Assembly: GCF_024166365.1 (NCBI RefSeq)
Contig: NC_064838.1
Coordinates: forward strand, 75,842,001-75,906,000
DNA from: Elephas maximus indicus
Taxonomy: Eukaryota > Chordata > Mammalia > Proboscidea > Elephantidae
Reading direction: 5' to 3'
DNA length: 64,000 bases
Both the position numbers and the translations under genes were made by a program. The notes under the pieces are model-generated. The model was given only the letters and a program-made list of their open reading frames with translations, made no database searches and was not told the origin of the DNA. Position 1 is the stretch's first letter, and the number at the start of each line of letters is the position of its first letter. Shown in pieces: positions 21,157 through 33,678 of this stretch.

Positions 21157-24100
21157 AAAAATAATTTTTATTGTGCTTTAAGTGAAAGATTACAAATCAA
21201 GTCAGTCTCTCACATATAAACTTATGTACACCTTACTACACACTTCCAATTACTCTCTACCTAATGAGACAGCCCGCTTTCTCCTTCCAGTCTCTCTTTT
21301 TGTGACCATTTTGCCAGCTTCTAACCCCCTTTACTGTCCCATCTCCCCTAAAGACAGGAGATGTCAACCTAGTCTCAAGTGTCCACCTGATGCGAGTAGC
21401 TCAATCCTCATCAGCATCTCTCTCCAAACCATTGTCCAGTTCAATCCATGTCTGATGGGTTGGCTTTGGGAATGGTTCCTGTCCTAGGCCTACAGAAGGT
21501 TTGGGGACCATGACCACTGGGGCCCTTCTAGTCTCATTCAGACCATTAAGTCTGGTCTTTTTATAAGAATCTGGAGTCTGCATCCCACTGAATCCCTCAG
21601 GGGTTCTCTGTTGTGTTCCCTGTCAGGGCAGTCATCTGTCGTGGCCAGGCACCATCTAATTCTTCTGGTCTCAAGATGATGTAGTCCCTAGTTCATGCAG
21701 CCCTTTCTGTCTATTGAGGTTGTAATTACCTTGTGTCCTTTGGTCCAGGTAGGTTGAGACTCACTGATGCGTTTTAGATGGCTGCTTGCTAGCATTTAAG
21801 ACCCCAGACGCCATACTTTAAAGTGGGATACAGAATGTTTTCTTAATAGATTTCATTATGCCAATTGACTTAGATGTCCCCTGAAATCATGGTCCCCAAA
21901 CCTCTGCCCCTGCTTCACTGACCTTCGAAGCATTCAGTTTATTCAGGAAACTTCTTTGCTTTTCGTTTAGTCCAGTTGTGCTGACCTCCTTTGTATTAAG
22001 TGTTGTCCTTCCCTTCATCTAAAATAGTTCTTATCAACTAATTAGTAAATATCCCTCTCCCACCCTCCCTCCCTCCTCACTCTCATAACCACAAAAGAAT
22101 GTGTTCTTCTAAGTTTAAACCATTACTCAACATCTTATAATAGTGGTCTTATACAATATTGTCCTTTTGCAACTGACTAATTTCATTCAGTGTAATGTCT
22201 TCCAGGTTTCTCCATGTTATGAAATGTTTCACAGATTCCTCACTGTTCTTTATTGTTGATTAGTATTCTGTTGTGTGAATATACCATAATTTATTTATCC
22301 ATTCATCCACTGATGGGCACCTTGGTTGCTTCCATCTTTTTGCTATTGTAGACAGTGCTGCAATAAACATGGGTGTGCATATATCTGTTCTTGTAAAGGC
22401 TCTTATTTCTCTAGGATATATTCCGAGGAGTGGGATTTCTGGATAGTATGATAGTCCTATTTCTAGCTTTTTAAGAAAGTGACAAATGGATTTCCAAAGT
22501 GGTTGTACCATTTTACATTCCCACCAGCAGTGTAGAAGTGTTCCAATCTCTCCACAGCCTCTGCAACATTTATTCTTTTGTGTTTTTTTAATTAATGCCA
22601 GAATTTTTTGAGTGAGATGGAATCTCATTGTAGTTTTGATTTGCATTTCTCTAATGGCTAATAATTGAGAAAACTTCCTCATGTATCTGTTAGCCACCTG
22701 AATGTCTTCTTTGGTGAAGTGCCTGTTCATATTCTTTGCCCAATTTTTAATTGGGTTGTTTGTCTTTTTGTGGTTGAGTTTTAGCAGAATCATGTAGATT
22801 TTAGAGATCAGGCGCTGGTTGGAGGTGTCATAGTTGAAAATTTTTTCCCAGTCTGTAGGTGGTCTTTTTACTCTTTTATTGAAGTCTTTAGATGAGCATA
22901 GGTGTTTGATTTTTAGATGCTCCCAGTGATCTGGCTTCTCTTCGGCATTTTTAGTAAGGTTTTGTATTCTGTCTATGTCTTTTATTAGGGCTTCTAATGT
23001 TGTCCCTATTTTTTTTTCCATGATCTTTATCATTTTAGACTTCATGTTTAGGTCTTTGGTCCATTTGGAGTTTTTGTGCATGGTGTGAGGTATGGGTCCT
23101 GTTTCATTTTTTTGCAGGTGGATATCCATTTATGCCAACACCATTTGTTAAAAAGGCTATCTTTTCAACAATTAACTGACACTGGGCCTTTGTCAAATAT
23201 CAGCTGCTCATATGTGGCTGGATTTATATCTGGATTCTCAATTGTGTTCCATTGGTTTATGTGCCTGTTGTACCAGTACCAGGCTGTTTTGACTACTGTG
23301 GCAGTATAATAGGTTCTAAAATCAGGTAGAGTGAGGCCTCCCACTTTCTTCTTCTTTTTCAGAAATGCTTTACTTATCCGGAGCTTCTTTCCCTTCCATA
23401 TGAAGTTGGTAATTTGTTTCTCCATCACATTAAAAAATGTGATTGGCATTTGGATTGGAATTGCATTAAATGTATTGATGGTTTTTTTGTAGAACAGACA
23501 TTTTTACTATGCTAAGTCTTCCTATCCATGAGCAAGGTATGTTTTCCCACTTATGTATGTCTCTTTTGGTTTCTTGCAGTAGTACCTTGAAGTTTTCTTT
23601 GTTTGGGTCTTCTACATCTTCGGTAAGACTTATTCCTAAGCGTTTTACCTCCTTAGAGGCTACTGTGAATGGTATTGATTTGGTGATTTCCTCTTCGATG
23701 TTCTTTTTGTTGATGTAGAGGAATCCAACTGATTTTTTTATGTTTATCTTGTTACCTAATACTCTGCTGAACTCTTCTATTTGTTTCAGTAGTTTTCTGG
23801 AGATTTCCATAGGGTTTTCTGTGTCTAAGATCATGTCGTCTGCAAATAGAGATACTTTTACTTCTTCCTTGCCAATCTGGATGCCCTTTATTTCTTTATC
23901 CAGCCTAACTGCTCTGTCTAGGACCTCCAACACAGTGTTGAATAAGAGTGGTGATAAAGGGCATCTTTGTCTGGTTCCTATTCTCAAGGGAAATGCTTTC
24001 ATGGTCTCACTATTTAGGATGATATTGTCTGTTGGCTTTGTATAAATGCCCTTTATTATGTTGAGGAATTTTCCTTCAATTCCTATTTTGCTGAGGGTTT

Positions 24101-25142
24101 TTATCATGAATGGGTGTTGGACTTTGTCAAATGCCTTTTCTGCATCAATTGATAAGATCATGTGGTTTTTGTCTTTTGTTTTATTTATATGGTGGATTAC
24201 ATTAATTGTTTTTCTAATATTGAACCAACCTTGCATATGTGGTATAAATCCCACTTGGTTGTGGTGGATTATTTTTTGATATGTTGTTGAATTCTATTGG
24301 CTAGAATTTTGTTGAGGATTTTTGCATCTATGTTCATGAGGGATATAGGTCTGTAATTTTCTTTTTTTGTGCTGTCTTTAGCTGGTTTTGGTATCAGGGA
24401 TATGCTGGCTTCATAGAGTGAGCTGGGGAGTATTACGTCCTTTTCTCTGCTTTGAAACACCTTTAGTAGTAGTGGTGTTAACTCTTCTCTGAAAGTTTGG
24501 TAGAACTCTGCAGTGAAGCCGTCCGGGCCAGGGCTTTTTTTTTTGTTGTTGGGAGTTTTTTGATTACCTTTTCAATCTCTTCTTTCATTATGGGTCTCTT
24601 TAGTTGTTCTACTTCTGTTTGTGTTAGTTTAGGTAGGTAGTGTGTTTCTAGGAATTCATCCATTTCTTTTAGGTTTTCAAATTTGTTAGAGTACAATTTT
24701 TTGTTGTAATCTGATATGATTCTTCTAATTTCAGTTGGGTCTGTTGTGATATGGCCCATCTCTTTTCTTATTTAGGTTATTTGTTTCCTTTCCTATATTT
24801 CTTTAGTCAATCTGGACAAGGGTTTATCAATTTTGTTAATTTTTTCAAAGAACCAGCTTTTGGCTTTGTTAATTCTTTCAATTGTTTTTCTGTTTTCTAA
24901 TTCATTTAGTTCAGCTCTAATTTACATTATTTGTTTTCTTCCGGTGCCTGATGGATTCTTTTGTTGCTCGCTTTCTATTTGTTCAAGTTGTAGGGACAGT
25001 TCTCCGATTTTGGCTCTTTCTTCTTTATGTATGTGCGCATTTATTGAAATAAATTGACCTTTGAACACTAATTTCGCTGTGTCCCAGAGATTTTGATAGG
25101 AAGTGTTTTCAGTCGCGTTGCATTCTATGAATTTCTTTATTT
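21157..25142 (-). mobile_element. L1: LINE-1, 5' truncated, minus strand
   Basis: The 3' UTR lies at about 21,157-22,259, preceded on the element by ORF2. Pieces of ORF2 are readable in order: ITTDPTEIRRIISDYNKKLY (24,478-24,759), [10 protein letters not shown] and [20 protein letters not shown] (24,269-24,460), then RT with [36 protein letters not shown] and SLFADDMIL (23,466-24,254). After these comes a segment ending in the Cys-rich [18 protein letters not shown] and WYIHTTEY (22,260-23,129). The catalytic FADD is intact, but about five frame breaks or stops prevent a full protein. The element ends at about 25,142, inside the end of the endonuclease region, so the 5' UTR, ORF1 and most of the endonuclease are missing: a classic 5' truncation. 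It is the same family as the L1 at 58,319-64,000. Confidence 0.9.
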
Positions 25143-26064
25143 CTAGAGGACATTTTTGATATTTGTGTTAGAAGTCCCAATAATTTAAAAGGTAACAATT
25201 TTATGAAAGGTTGAGCCAGACTTCCTGAAGCATGGAAAGTTTGGCCACAGAGAAACATTTCTAGTTCAGGTGATGGTACGTGTACTATCTTACTGTCTGT
25301 GTTCACAGAGATTGCATCAGTGTATGAGGCTGTTAACTTTTAAGACATGGGAGAAGGAAGAACAATCCAGAACTTGGACTGAGTGACTGTTTCATTATGC
25401 AGGAAACTCAGGAAGTGTTTTTACACATAAGAGTCTTCACTAGGGTTTATATTATGCAAGAGTACATTGGTAGTGTGATTTGGAAAATTGTAGTGTTTTA
25501 AAAGTTCTCCAGAGTTATTTTGATAATCAGCCATGTTAGAGAACCTTTGTGGTCTATAAGAAATATGGGGGTTGACTTAGTTTTGTAATATCCTTTTGGA
25601 TATTTTCATACTGTACATATATAGAGTATATTTACCTTCTGTAACATCAATATTCTTAGAAACTAGTTTAAAGGGTAAGTATGTGGGGGTTATTTTAATG
25701 GACAGAGATTTGCAAATCTCATATAGCATCAACAGAAGAACTCTGTAATCTGTTAATAATTAAAGTATAATGTTAATCTTTAAACCTTGAATGAGTGACT
25801 TTCAAAGACCTTAGATGATACTTATGAAAGCAGGTTTTTACTTCAATTCACAGGAGTGATATGTTGGGTAAGAAGAGGACTGAAATTGTTCAGTAGACTT
25901 ACCAAATAGAAGGTGTTTTTATAAAGAAGAGCACAGAATTGGGTTATGTGCTTGAAATAGATGTGGAGTAGATGGATTAATATTTTAAACAATGGAGACA
26001 GAACACTGTAGAAAAACAGAGAGGAAAATAATGACTGCAGGAAATGGAGGAGACAATTACAGGA
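25143..26064. other. Intergenic sequence left of unit 2, no gene
   Basis: About 920 bp with no recognised repeat and no supported frame. The similarity between units 2 and 3 starts only after about 26,065. Confidence 0.5.
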
Positions 26065-26290
26065 GGACTATTTTAAGAGTGATAAAGAGATGGCATCTAG
26101 TGCACACACAGAGGTTTTGGTCATAGAAACAGAAAATTCATGCATTGTGAAGAAGAGGTCCAGCAGAATTATGATGTCAGATATTGAAGCAAATGTCAAT
26201 AGGGATTTCAAGTGTAACTGGATATCATTACCAGGATTATTTTAAGAGAAATCAGGGTTGGTTAATATTGAAAATATTTATGATATAGTT

Positions 26291-26317
26291 TGTGTGTGTG
26301 CCTGCGTGTGTGTGTGC
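26291..26317 (+). repeat. TG microsatellite, unit 2 copy
   Basis: Interrupted (TG)n, orthologous to the purer (TG)n at 39,494-39,518 in unit 3. Confidence 0.8.
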
Positions 26318-26779
26318 CGTCTTCTTTTTCATTTTTTCCTTGGAATCTCTTCTCTCATCTTTTTCACTCCTGCACCCACATCACCAGCAAAAAAGTAAAA
26401 CTTTTACAACAAAAATTGTATCTTTCCATGTTTTATTCATGCTCATATTATTTTATTTTTTTATAATAGTATTGTTCATAATTTTATGCTTATTTCTTTG
26501 TTGTTCAACAGTACCTTGTCAGCAACAATTTTTAAAATTATGAAATATGTCCATTGTGGATTTCAGTTATTAGTTAAAAAGGTTCTGCCATTTGTAGAAT
26601 GCAGGAAAAAAAATCTCGTTTATTAACATGAGGGTGAATATTAAGTAAATCTTCCTTTATTTTATATTAAAACTTATTCTATTTAGATTTTATTTTTATA
26701 AGTAGTATTAATTATATATACAGAATTTTATTTTCTACCAGATGTGACAATTTAGTGTGGTAACCCTAATTATTTCATA

Positions 26780-26945
26780 ATCTTCTCTATTCCCCTAAGT
26801 TTCTAATTACTTGTTTGTCTTTCATTATTTGATGAGATTACTGAAGTTATCGACCATATTTTAATCAGCCCTATATTCCTAACATATTGTACAGTGTTGA
26901 AACATAATAAGTCATAATTCCTATTTGTTGAATGAATAAATAAAT
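26780..26945 (+). mobile_element. L2-like LINE 3' end upstream of OR A2
   Basis: Ends in the L2-type tail TATTTGTTGAATGAATAAATAAA, preceded by TATTGTACAGTGTTGAAACATAAT. It lies just before the candidate acceptor of OR A2. The orthologous copy is at about 39,975-40,135. Confidence 0.5.
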
Positions 26946-26988
26946 TATCTGGAGATTTCATAAAGTGACTAGTTGCCATTATATTTAC

Positions 26989-26990
26989 AG
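26989..26990 (+). promoter_or_regulatory. Candidate splice acceptor before OR A2
   Basis: ATATTTACAG ends 45 bp before the A2 start codon. The equivalent in unit 3 reads AGTTACAAG (ends about 40,179), a weaker acceptor next to a gene that has also lost its ATG. Confidence 0.3.
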
Positions 26991-27035
26991 GTAAATTTGT
27001 CCTGAACTCTGAAATAAGGACACATAGAAGAACAT

Positions 27036-27952
27036 ATGGAACAATGGAACAATGTGATTGAATTTGTCCTCTTGGGGTTCACTCACAGTCTCCAGGGTCA
27101 GAAAATATTTTTTGTTGTGTTCTTGCTCATCTGCATTGTGACAATGGTGGGCAACCTAATTTTTGGCGTGACTGTCATGGTCAGCCCAACACTGGATTCC
27201 CTTATGTGTTTCTTTCTTAATTACTTATCATTAATGGATGCTGTTTATTTACTACAGCTACCCCAAATAAGATTATAGACTTACTCTATGAGAAGAAAAC
27301 CATTTGTTTTCAAGGTTGCCTGACCCAGCTTTTTGCAGAACACTTATTTGGTGGTTCTGAGATTTTATTTCTGGTCGTCGCGGCCTATGATTGATACTTG
27401 GCTATCTGTAGACCCCTGCATTATATGATGATCATGAACCAACAGATGCGTGTTCTGCTGCTGCTGGTGACCTGGGTTGGAGGTTTTGTGCATGCTATAG
27501 CTCACCTTCTCTTTGTTTACCATCTTCCCTTCTCTGGTCCCAATGTCATTGAACACTTCTGTTGTGACATGTATCTCTTATTAAAACTTGCCTGCACTAA
27601 TACCTATGTCATTAGTCTCACTGTGATTGCTGATGATAGGGCAATATGTGTGGTCATTTTTATGCTGTTACTCATCTCCTATGGAGTCATTATGCAGTCC
27701 CTGAAGAACCTTAATCAGGAAGGGAGGCGCAAAGCCTTATCCATGTGTGGCTCCCACATTACCGTGGTGGTCCTCTTCTTTGTCCCTTGTATTTTTCTGT
27801 ATGTGAAACCTCTTTCCACCTTGCCCATTGATAAATTCTTGACTGTGTTTTGCACTGTTTTCACCCCTATGTTGAATCCTTTAATGTATACTCTGAGAAA
27901 TGCGGAGATGAAAAATGCCATGAAGAAGCTCTCAATCAGAAAAAGAAAATGA
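27036..27952 (+). pseudogene. Olfactory receptor A2 (OR4A-like) pseudogene
   Basis: A full-length OR exon of about 306 codons with two disabling changes. It starts MEQWNNVIEFVLLG; the usual NVT sequon has become NVI, so the N-terminal glycosylation site is lost. A 1-bp loss near 27,248, in TM2 after LSLMDAVY, shifts the frame. The Arg codon of the DRY box in MAYDRY is TGA (about 27,392-27,394), so the G-protein coupling motif ends in a stop. Downstream the frame is open to the end: PFSGPNV, where the usual Cys is Ser, then [32 protein letters not shown] and a basic tail RKRK. AATAAA lies at 27,982-27,987, just beyond the stop. The retained long 3' frame and low divergence from A1 and A3 suggest recent loss. 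Confidence 0.92.
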
Positions 27953-28003
27953 GGTGACAGGCAAATGCATCACCTACTTTCAATAAAGAACTGTCCCTTC
28001 CAG

Positions 28004-28034
28004 GAAAACAAAACAAAACAAAACAAAACAAAAC
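28004..28034 (+). repeat. AAAAC microsatellite in OR A2 3' flank
   Basis: About six AAAAC units; only two to three are present at the same place in unit 1 (170-190) and unit 3 (41,200-41,215). It is followed by CTGAAATCCTTTGCCATCCC, resembling a degenerate AfroSINE tail in minus orientation, so the array may have grown from that tail. Confidence 0.75.
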
Positions 28035-28831
28035 GCTGAAATCCTTTGCCATCCCGTTGATTATAGGGAAGTTGTATGTAATTATTTAATTGTGGTAAAT
28101 ATTTCCTCAAATCATCATGTTTGTGTCTGATGAAAAACATACATTGGGATATCTCCAGTGATAAATTTTGTTGAAAATGTATTTTTAAGATTTTCTTTTC
28201 CTTAGAAAATATACATACTTTTTTTTGGTGTAGATTAGTTCTGTTGAGTCTATAGATTTATGTTGTATGTGATGACTTATGCTACAGCTAATGCCATAAA
28301 TTTATTTTAGTTGATAGAAGATTCTCTAATTTCTCTTTCTTAAATTAATCTAATCCTTTTTTCACAATTAATAGCGGTCATTACCGATTTCTGAAAAATA
28401 CTTTTTGAAATATAAAAATCTTTCCCTTCACCCCATACAGAGATAGCTCATGTTACTTAGAAGCTTATATATTTATTTTCGTATCTGCGAAATATTTGAA
28501 ACATGTAGTTTCACTTATATTGGCTAGTATGTTAAGGTTTATGAGAAATAATGCTTCAGAATTCTAAATTAACCATACGGAGGCTAAACAAACAAAAAAG
28601 AACGTGAATGAACAAGACAGGTAGGCCGAAAAATTACTCAATCTTGCTTCTTTTCACAGTTGGTTAATCATCTCCTCATGTGAAGCAGCTTTGTTCGGTG
28701 TTGTATTTTCATAAAGATGATGTATTCATCTTTCAAGGTCATTTAAAATATCTGATGAAGACTTTGTTGTTTTTTGAATATCTCATCTCCTTTTTGCTCA
28801 TAGTATTTCATGGTCTTCTAAAAGGTCTTAA
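28035..28831. other. 3' flank of OR A2, no gene
   Basis: Collinear with 222-987 and 41,245-42,008. No conserved coding frame. A frame at 28680-28916 ends in a poly-Lys run from the SINE's A tail and is spurious. Confidence 0.6.
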
Positions 28832-29005
28832 ACCAAAAAAAAAAAAAAAAAAAAAGGCAAACCTGTTGCCGATTTCAACTCATAGCGACCCTGTAGGACA
28901 GAGTAGAATTGCCTAATAGCGTTTCCAAGGAGTGCCTGGTGGAATCAAACTGCTGACCTTTTGGTTAACAGCGTAGCTCTTAACCACTATGCCACCAGGG
29001 TTTCC
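28832..29005 (-). mobile_element. AfroSINE: AfroSINE, locus 1, unit 2 copy
   Basis: Minus-strand AfroSINE with a long A run (about 22 A) at its low-coordinate end, then CAAACCTGTTGCC, AACTCATAGCGACCCTGTAGG, the body and the head ending at ACCAGGGTTTCC. It is the best preserved of the locus 1 copies. Confidence 0.92.
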
Positions 29006-30327
29006 AAAAGGACCCACACCCTGCCTTTCATATGGAAAATTAGCAAAATCCATAATCAATGAACTTCGAATATACAGTCCACATCTTGACACTGGATTAT
29101 CTTGCATCATGTCATTGTCAAGAAAGATGCTGACCATTCATGCTGTTTTCGTCCTCACATCTCTTCCTAGTGGAACGCAGATTATTAGGTAATAAAGAGA
29201 TCCGAATATATTGTTTTATTTGACAGAGGCCTCATTCATTACCTCTTTGTGAACATTTCTCTTTGGACTCAGGCTTAAAATATTATCTGCCCCTGTGATA
29301 GTAGGAAACTTGTGGTCAAAGGCACTCATGGTCCCTGCCTCCCCTGTTTAGTGTTATTTCACGAGGGCTAAAAAAAAACAAATTTTTTTTTTTTTTAATG
29401 TGTTGGGGTGTTGGTTCCAGTACACTGGTAAAGCATTCTGTATGCTTGACTTTGTATCCTGGTATTTATCTACAGTATTATTACACTGCTATTTTTTATA
29501 CCATTTCAACCCTTCCTAAGCATAACACTATTCATCAAATAATATTAAACATTTGGTTGTTCTGAGTTAGTATAACTAAATGCTCTGCTTTTGGCTATCT
29601 AGTCAATTTTCAAATTTGTATAGCTATATCAAGTGATGAGGTAAAAATTCTAGTTAATTGCCTATTTATGTTCACTGATTTATAAGTTTCCTGAAGGCAG
29701 ATAATTATTTTTGTGCTCTCTGTTTCTTGTACAATGTCTGGGATAAAGAATTCACCTCAAAAACTTTGTAAATTATTTGTATTCTTGAATTCTCAATCTA
29801 TTGGAGTTAGAATTTTTACTGAGGAATTTTGATGAACTTTTTGTGTATTAAATACATGTACCACTTTTCTTTGATATTTACTGTACCATGTTTTTCAGAT
29901 TATAATTACGGGCTTTTTTATATACAAATGTTATATTTAAGAACTCTTTTACTTTTTGATTTCTTCATTTACATATACTTGGAGAATTCCATTCCTTCTC
30001 ATTGACTTTATACACTTTAACCTTTTTCTTCTGTCCTGTAAATAACTTTTGAAATAATTCTGCTTTCAACCATCTAGAGTTTATCTTCGTTTGTGGTGAA
30101 GGAACCTAAACCTGTTTTCTCCAAATGAGTAAAATATTTTGACATCATAGTTTATTAATTATTTTCAGTACTAACTTAATCTTTTTTCTGTTAATATGTC
30201 ATTTCATACATCTGAAAGTGTCAATCTTTTCTTCTACTTTTTTTTTTTTTTCTTTTGGCTTATTTCTCTGGCACTAACACACACTATTTCAGTAATCAGA
30301 TATTTTTAACATTATTTATGCCTGGTC
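29006..30327. other. AT-rich intergenic sequence, no gene seen
   Basis: Orthologous to 1,154-2,465. A mixed A/T homopolymer near 29,370-29,398 is specific to this copy. Confidence 0.6.
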
Positions 30328-30500
30328 AAAAAAAAAAAAAAGAAAGAAAGAAAGAAACCAAATCTGTTACCATCAAGTCTGTTCTGATTCGTAGTCACCC
30401 TATAGCTGCCCTGTAGGGTTTCCAAGGAGCAGCTGATGGATTCGAAGTGCTGACTTTTTAGTTAGCAGCAAAGGTCTTTAACCACTAAGTCACACCCTTC
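30328..30500 (-). mobile_element. AfroSINE: AfroSINE, locus 2, unit 2 copy
   Basis: Minus-strand copy with an A/GAAA-rich low-coordinate end, then ACCAAATCTGTTACCATCAAG. About 20 bp of the middle is shortened compared with the unit 3 copy. The head is truncated at CACACCC, as in the other two orthologues. Confidence 0.85.
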
Positions 30501-31009
30501 TATTAGAAAACTCTCTTTGGAAAACAAAGAATTTTGTTTTTCTTTCAGGAGGTGAATGTTGCATCATTCATATTACTCAACAACAGAAATGGAAATCTTT
30601 CCAGAGGCTCCATTTTGTTCTGAAAATTATACCTAAATGATAGACTTCCCCTGAGCCACATTCTTTGCCGTATATCTGTATGTAGTATTTTTTTTAATTA
30701 AAGTGTTTTGTTATGCTGTTCAGTCTTTTAGTGAATGACCCTCTGACATCACCCATGAACTAAAGGGCACTCATGATGTGATCTTCTTGTGTCTCTCTGA
30801 AAGCCCAATGACCTTTCACTAGTAGTCTTTCAAATAACATGCATCTTGTCACTGTATCAGGGAATTTTTGAATCCCACCTCTTAGTGTTCACCACTGGGT
30901 GGCAGTATTGGCTTCTGCCAGTGTCACCGTCTGCATATGTTTATATAATAGACATTTCCAGAGTTGTCTGAGCACTAGGATTACGGCTTTCTAATGAAAA
31001 GCTGAACAA
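30501..31009. other. Spacer, no gene
   Basis: Orthologous to 2,626-3,125. Confidence 0.5.
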
Positions 31010-31105
31010 AGAAAAAAGACCAAAGAAGAATTGATACATCTGAATTGTGGTGTTAGCAAAGGATATTTAACATACTATGGACTGCCTGAAGATTGTAATG
31101 AATTA
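31010..31105 (+). mobile_element. Old RTE (BovB-clade) remnant, unit 2 copy
   Basis: Reads GAATTGATACATCTGAATTG, then GTGGTGTTAGCAAAGGATAT and ACATACTATGGACTGCC, the same stretch as in unit 1. It matches the coding 3' part of the young RTE in unit 3. Confidence 0.6.
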
Positions 31106-33510
31106 ACATACTTTGAGTATGATCATGTCTAAGTTTTTATCTCACAGAACTGTGATAGTATGCTAAGTCAATCCTTGAAGAAAAATGTAAATATATATTC
31201 ACTTCTTTCCACAAATAACATTTCTCTAATTCTAGAAGCTCATTTGGAAGCAGAACAATATGGAAATTGCATCAAATTTTGAAAAAGCAATGAACAGTTG
31301 TTGATAATATGACAGATTCTAATGTTGTAAAAATCAAAATCAAGTGATACTCCTCAGAAAACACACTCATAAATGTAAGCTAACCTAAATTCGAGGTGTT
31401 TCAGATAGGATGCTTCTAGTTACAAATGACAGAAAACTCAACTAAAACCTTTTTGAAATATAAAGATATTTATTAATAGGCCATCATATCCATAAACTTC
31501 AAGGTTATGACAAGGTTCAGGGTGAGTTGATAAAGTATATCAATTTTGTGTAAAGGAGTCATGCATGCAAGTAAAATTTCAGCTTATGCAAAGATAAGTA
31601 ACAGTTTGAAGTCTTAGTCAAGTTGGGTCTTGGTCCAAATGAAAACAAAGTGATTAAGTTAAGAGACATCCTCCTGAATCAGGAGTTAAATCTTCATGTT
31701 GTGACTATTCATGAAAGCAATTGTTGACTGTGTTTGAGAAATAGATCTTTAAGGTTCCAGCTGACCTAGATTCAGGCTTAGATCAACAACATTTGCTCTA
31801 ATCCAGAAGTGCGGAACTGTGATTATCTGTCGTTTCAAGAAATGGACAGTAAATTTCAATAAGTTGCCTAGTCCCAATGTTCTCTGCCTCTGAGCCATAG
31901 GGGTTTTTGGTATTAAACCCTCTAATAGTCAGAGTAAGGCCTTCCTCTGCTAGGAATATGGTTAGGCAAGAGAATCTGGGGCTTGTTCTTCCTTCATTTT
32001 GGAATAAATATTATTTACTTTATCTAAAGACTTACTAATATAAAACTCATAATTTATTATTCACTTTATATTAAAATTTTCTCTTCACATCACAGACTTT
32101 TCTAATCACTTGGTCGTCTGCTACTTTTTCTTGGCAAGACCCAAATCTTTTTCCTCTAGGGATGTCTAGGGGAGAAAAGTGTCCAGGAGCGGTAATTTCA
32201 TTTGACTTTGTTCCAAATATTCTAACAAACTAATTTACAAGGAACTTGCATTGTCTTTCATTTAAAACAGTGATGATGTAAAAAGCCACACACTACCTCT
32301 GCACATATAAATGGAATAATTATTTCCTGACAGAATGACCCAAGAGATTACTTAAAACTCAAATTCCTGTTGAGGCTGGAGACACTCTCTTTAACTGGCA
32401 TCTAATCCTGTAGATGCTCCCTTGTTATATTTTCCATTGATACGTACCTCCCATTGCTTGTAGAAATTTATGGAAGGCCATGATTTTCTAGAGCGTGGTT
32501 GGAGAGATATAGGGGCATTCTTCTAATGAGGAAAGAAATGATCTTTGGATATGCTTTTTGAATGACTGAATTGCTGAAAAGTTCTGCTTCTATTTGTGAG
32601 AAGCTCTGTCATTGGCATTTCCGGGAAGTTAAATCGCAGCATTTGCCTTGTTTGGTACAGATTTAATGACTAGAGATATGAGTGTTACTCTAAAACCTCA
32701 GTCAAAATAAAGTAATTTTTGCTTACTTCATCAAAATTGATTAAAAAGGGAAAATTTCAATAAACTAAATTGAGTGATTTTTTCTGTTTTTTTTGTGTGA
32801 CTAAATAACAACAGTCTTGGCCAGGTTAATTTCCATTAATTTGCCCAGTATCTACAGTCATGTACTCACAGCATCTTCATTGTTCTTCCTGCATATTTTC
32901 CCAACAGGTGAGAACGTTCAACTGTTTATTATTATTTTTAAATATCTTCATGTTCCAGTCATCCACATAAACACTTCTACAGTTACCTGAAAAAAAAAAA
33001 AATGATATGATGGGCAGCTTGTGTGGAAGTATGAAAAGTATAACCACTTGGAACTATTTCTAGATCCACTGATCACCCACACGTTGCCATGTGTTCTGTG
33101 ATTGCAGATAAATGCATGGGGTATCTACAGTTACTCTCAAGGAAAGAAGCCCTGATTTTCAGGACTAAGGACAAGAACCAAGAGGTGAGTTTTTGAGACA
33201 TCTGACAGAGGACGCTTATTAAAAATTTACATGATATATTGAAATAGAGCTAATCTCTTAAATATATTTCCTTTGTATTAATTTTGAGTTTGTAAAATTA
33301 AGCAAGAAAAACACAGAAATAAACCAGAACATACACAGTCTATTCTGCTTTAGTATTTTATCCTGATAGATGTTTACTGTCCTTTTACCAGGTAGCAAAA
33401 GAAGTACGTTATGCATTACAAGTAAGTCAATAGGTTTGTCTTCTTGGTTCATAGGATATGTGATATGTTAATAATGATTTATAATTAATTTAGATATATT
33501 TGAACTAAAT
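31106..33510. other. Intergenic sequence, no gene; site of the unit 3 RTE is empty here
   Basis: Orthologous to 3,231-5,643. At about 32,015-32,030 the sequence TTTACTTTATCTAAAGACTT is uninterrupted. It is the empty-site counterpart of the RTE insertion at 45,202-46,764 in unit 3. Confidence 0.7.
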
Positions 33511-33678
33511 AAAAAATCCAAACCCATTGCTGTCGAGTCAAGTGGATTCCAACTCATAGGGACTCTATAAGACAGGGTAGAACTGCCCCGTTGGGTTTCC
33601 AGGGAGCAGCTGGTGGATTCAAACTGCTGACCTTTTGGTTAGCAGCCATGTTCTTCACCACTGCACCACCAAGGCTCC
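33511..33678 (-). mobile_element. AfroSINE: AfroSINE, locus 3, unit 2 copy
   Basis: Minus-strand, near full length. Read on the minus strand it runs GGAGCCTTGGTGGTGCAGTG (tRNA-like head with A box), then CAGCAGTTTGAATCCACC (B box region), the body, and CAATGGGTTTGGA at the tail. Confidence 0.92.

Noticed and set aside
23509-24279. Plus-strand frames of 69-101 codons
   Set aside because: They are antisense shadows of L1 ORF2 on the minus strand.
33511-33678. Possible tRNA gene
   Set aside because: The tRNA-like head belongs to an AfroSINE with RTE-like tail and has no intact cloverleaf; the same applies to the other eight copies.
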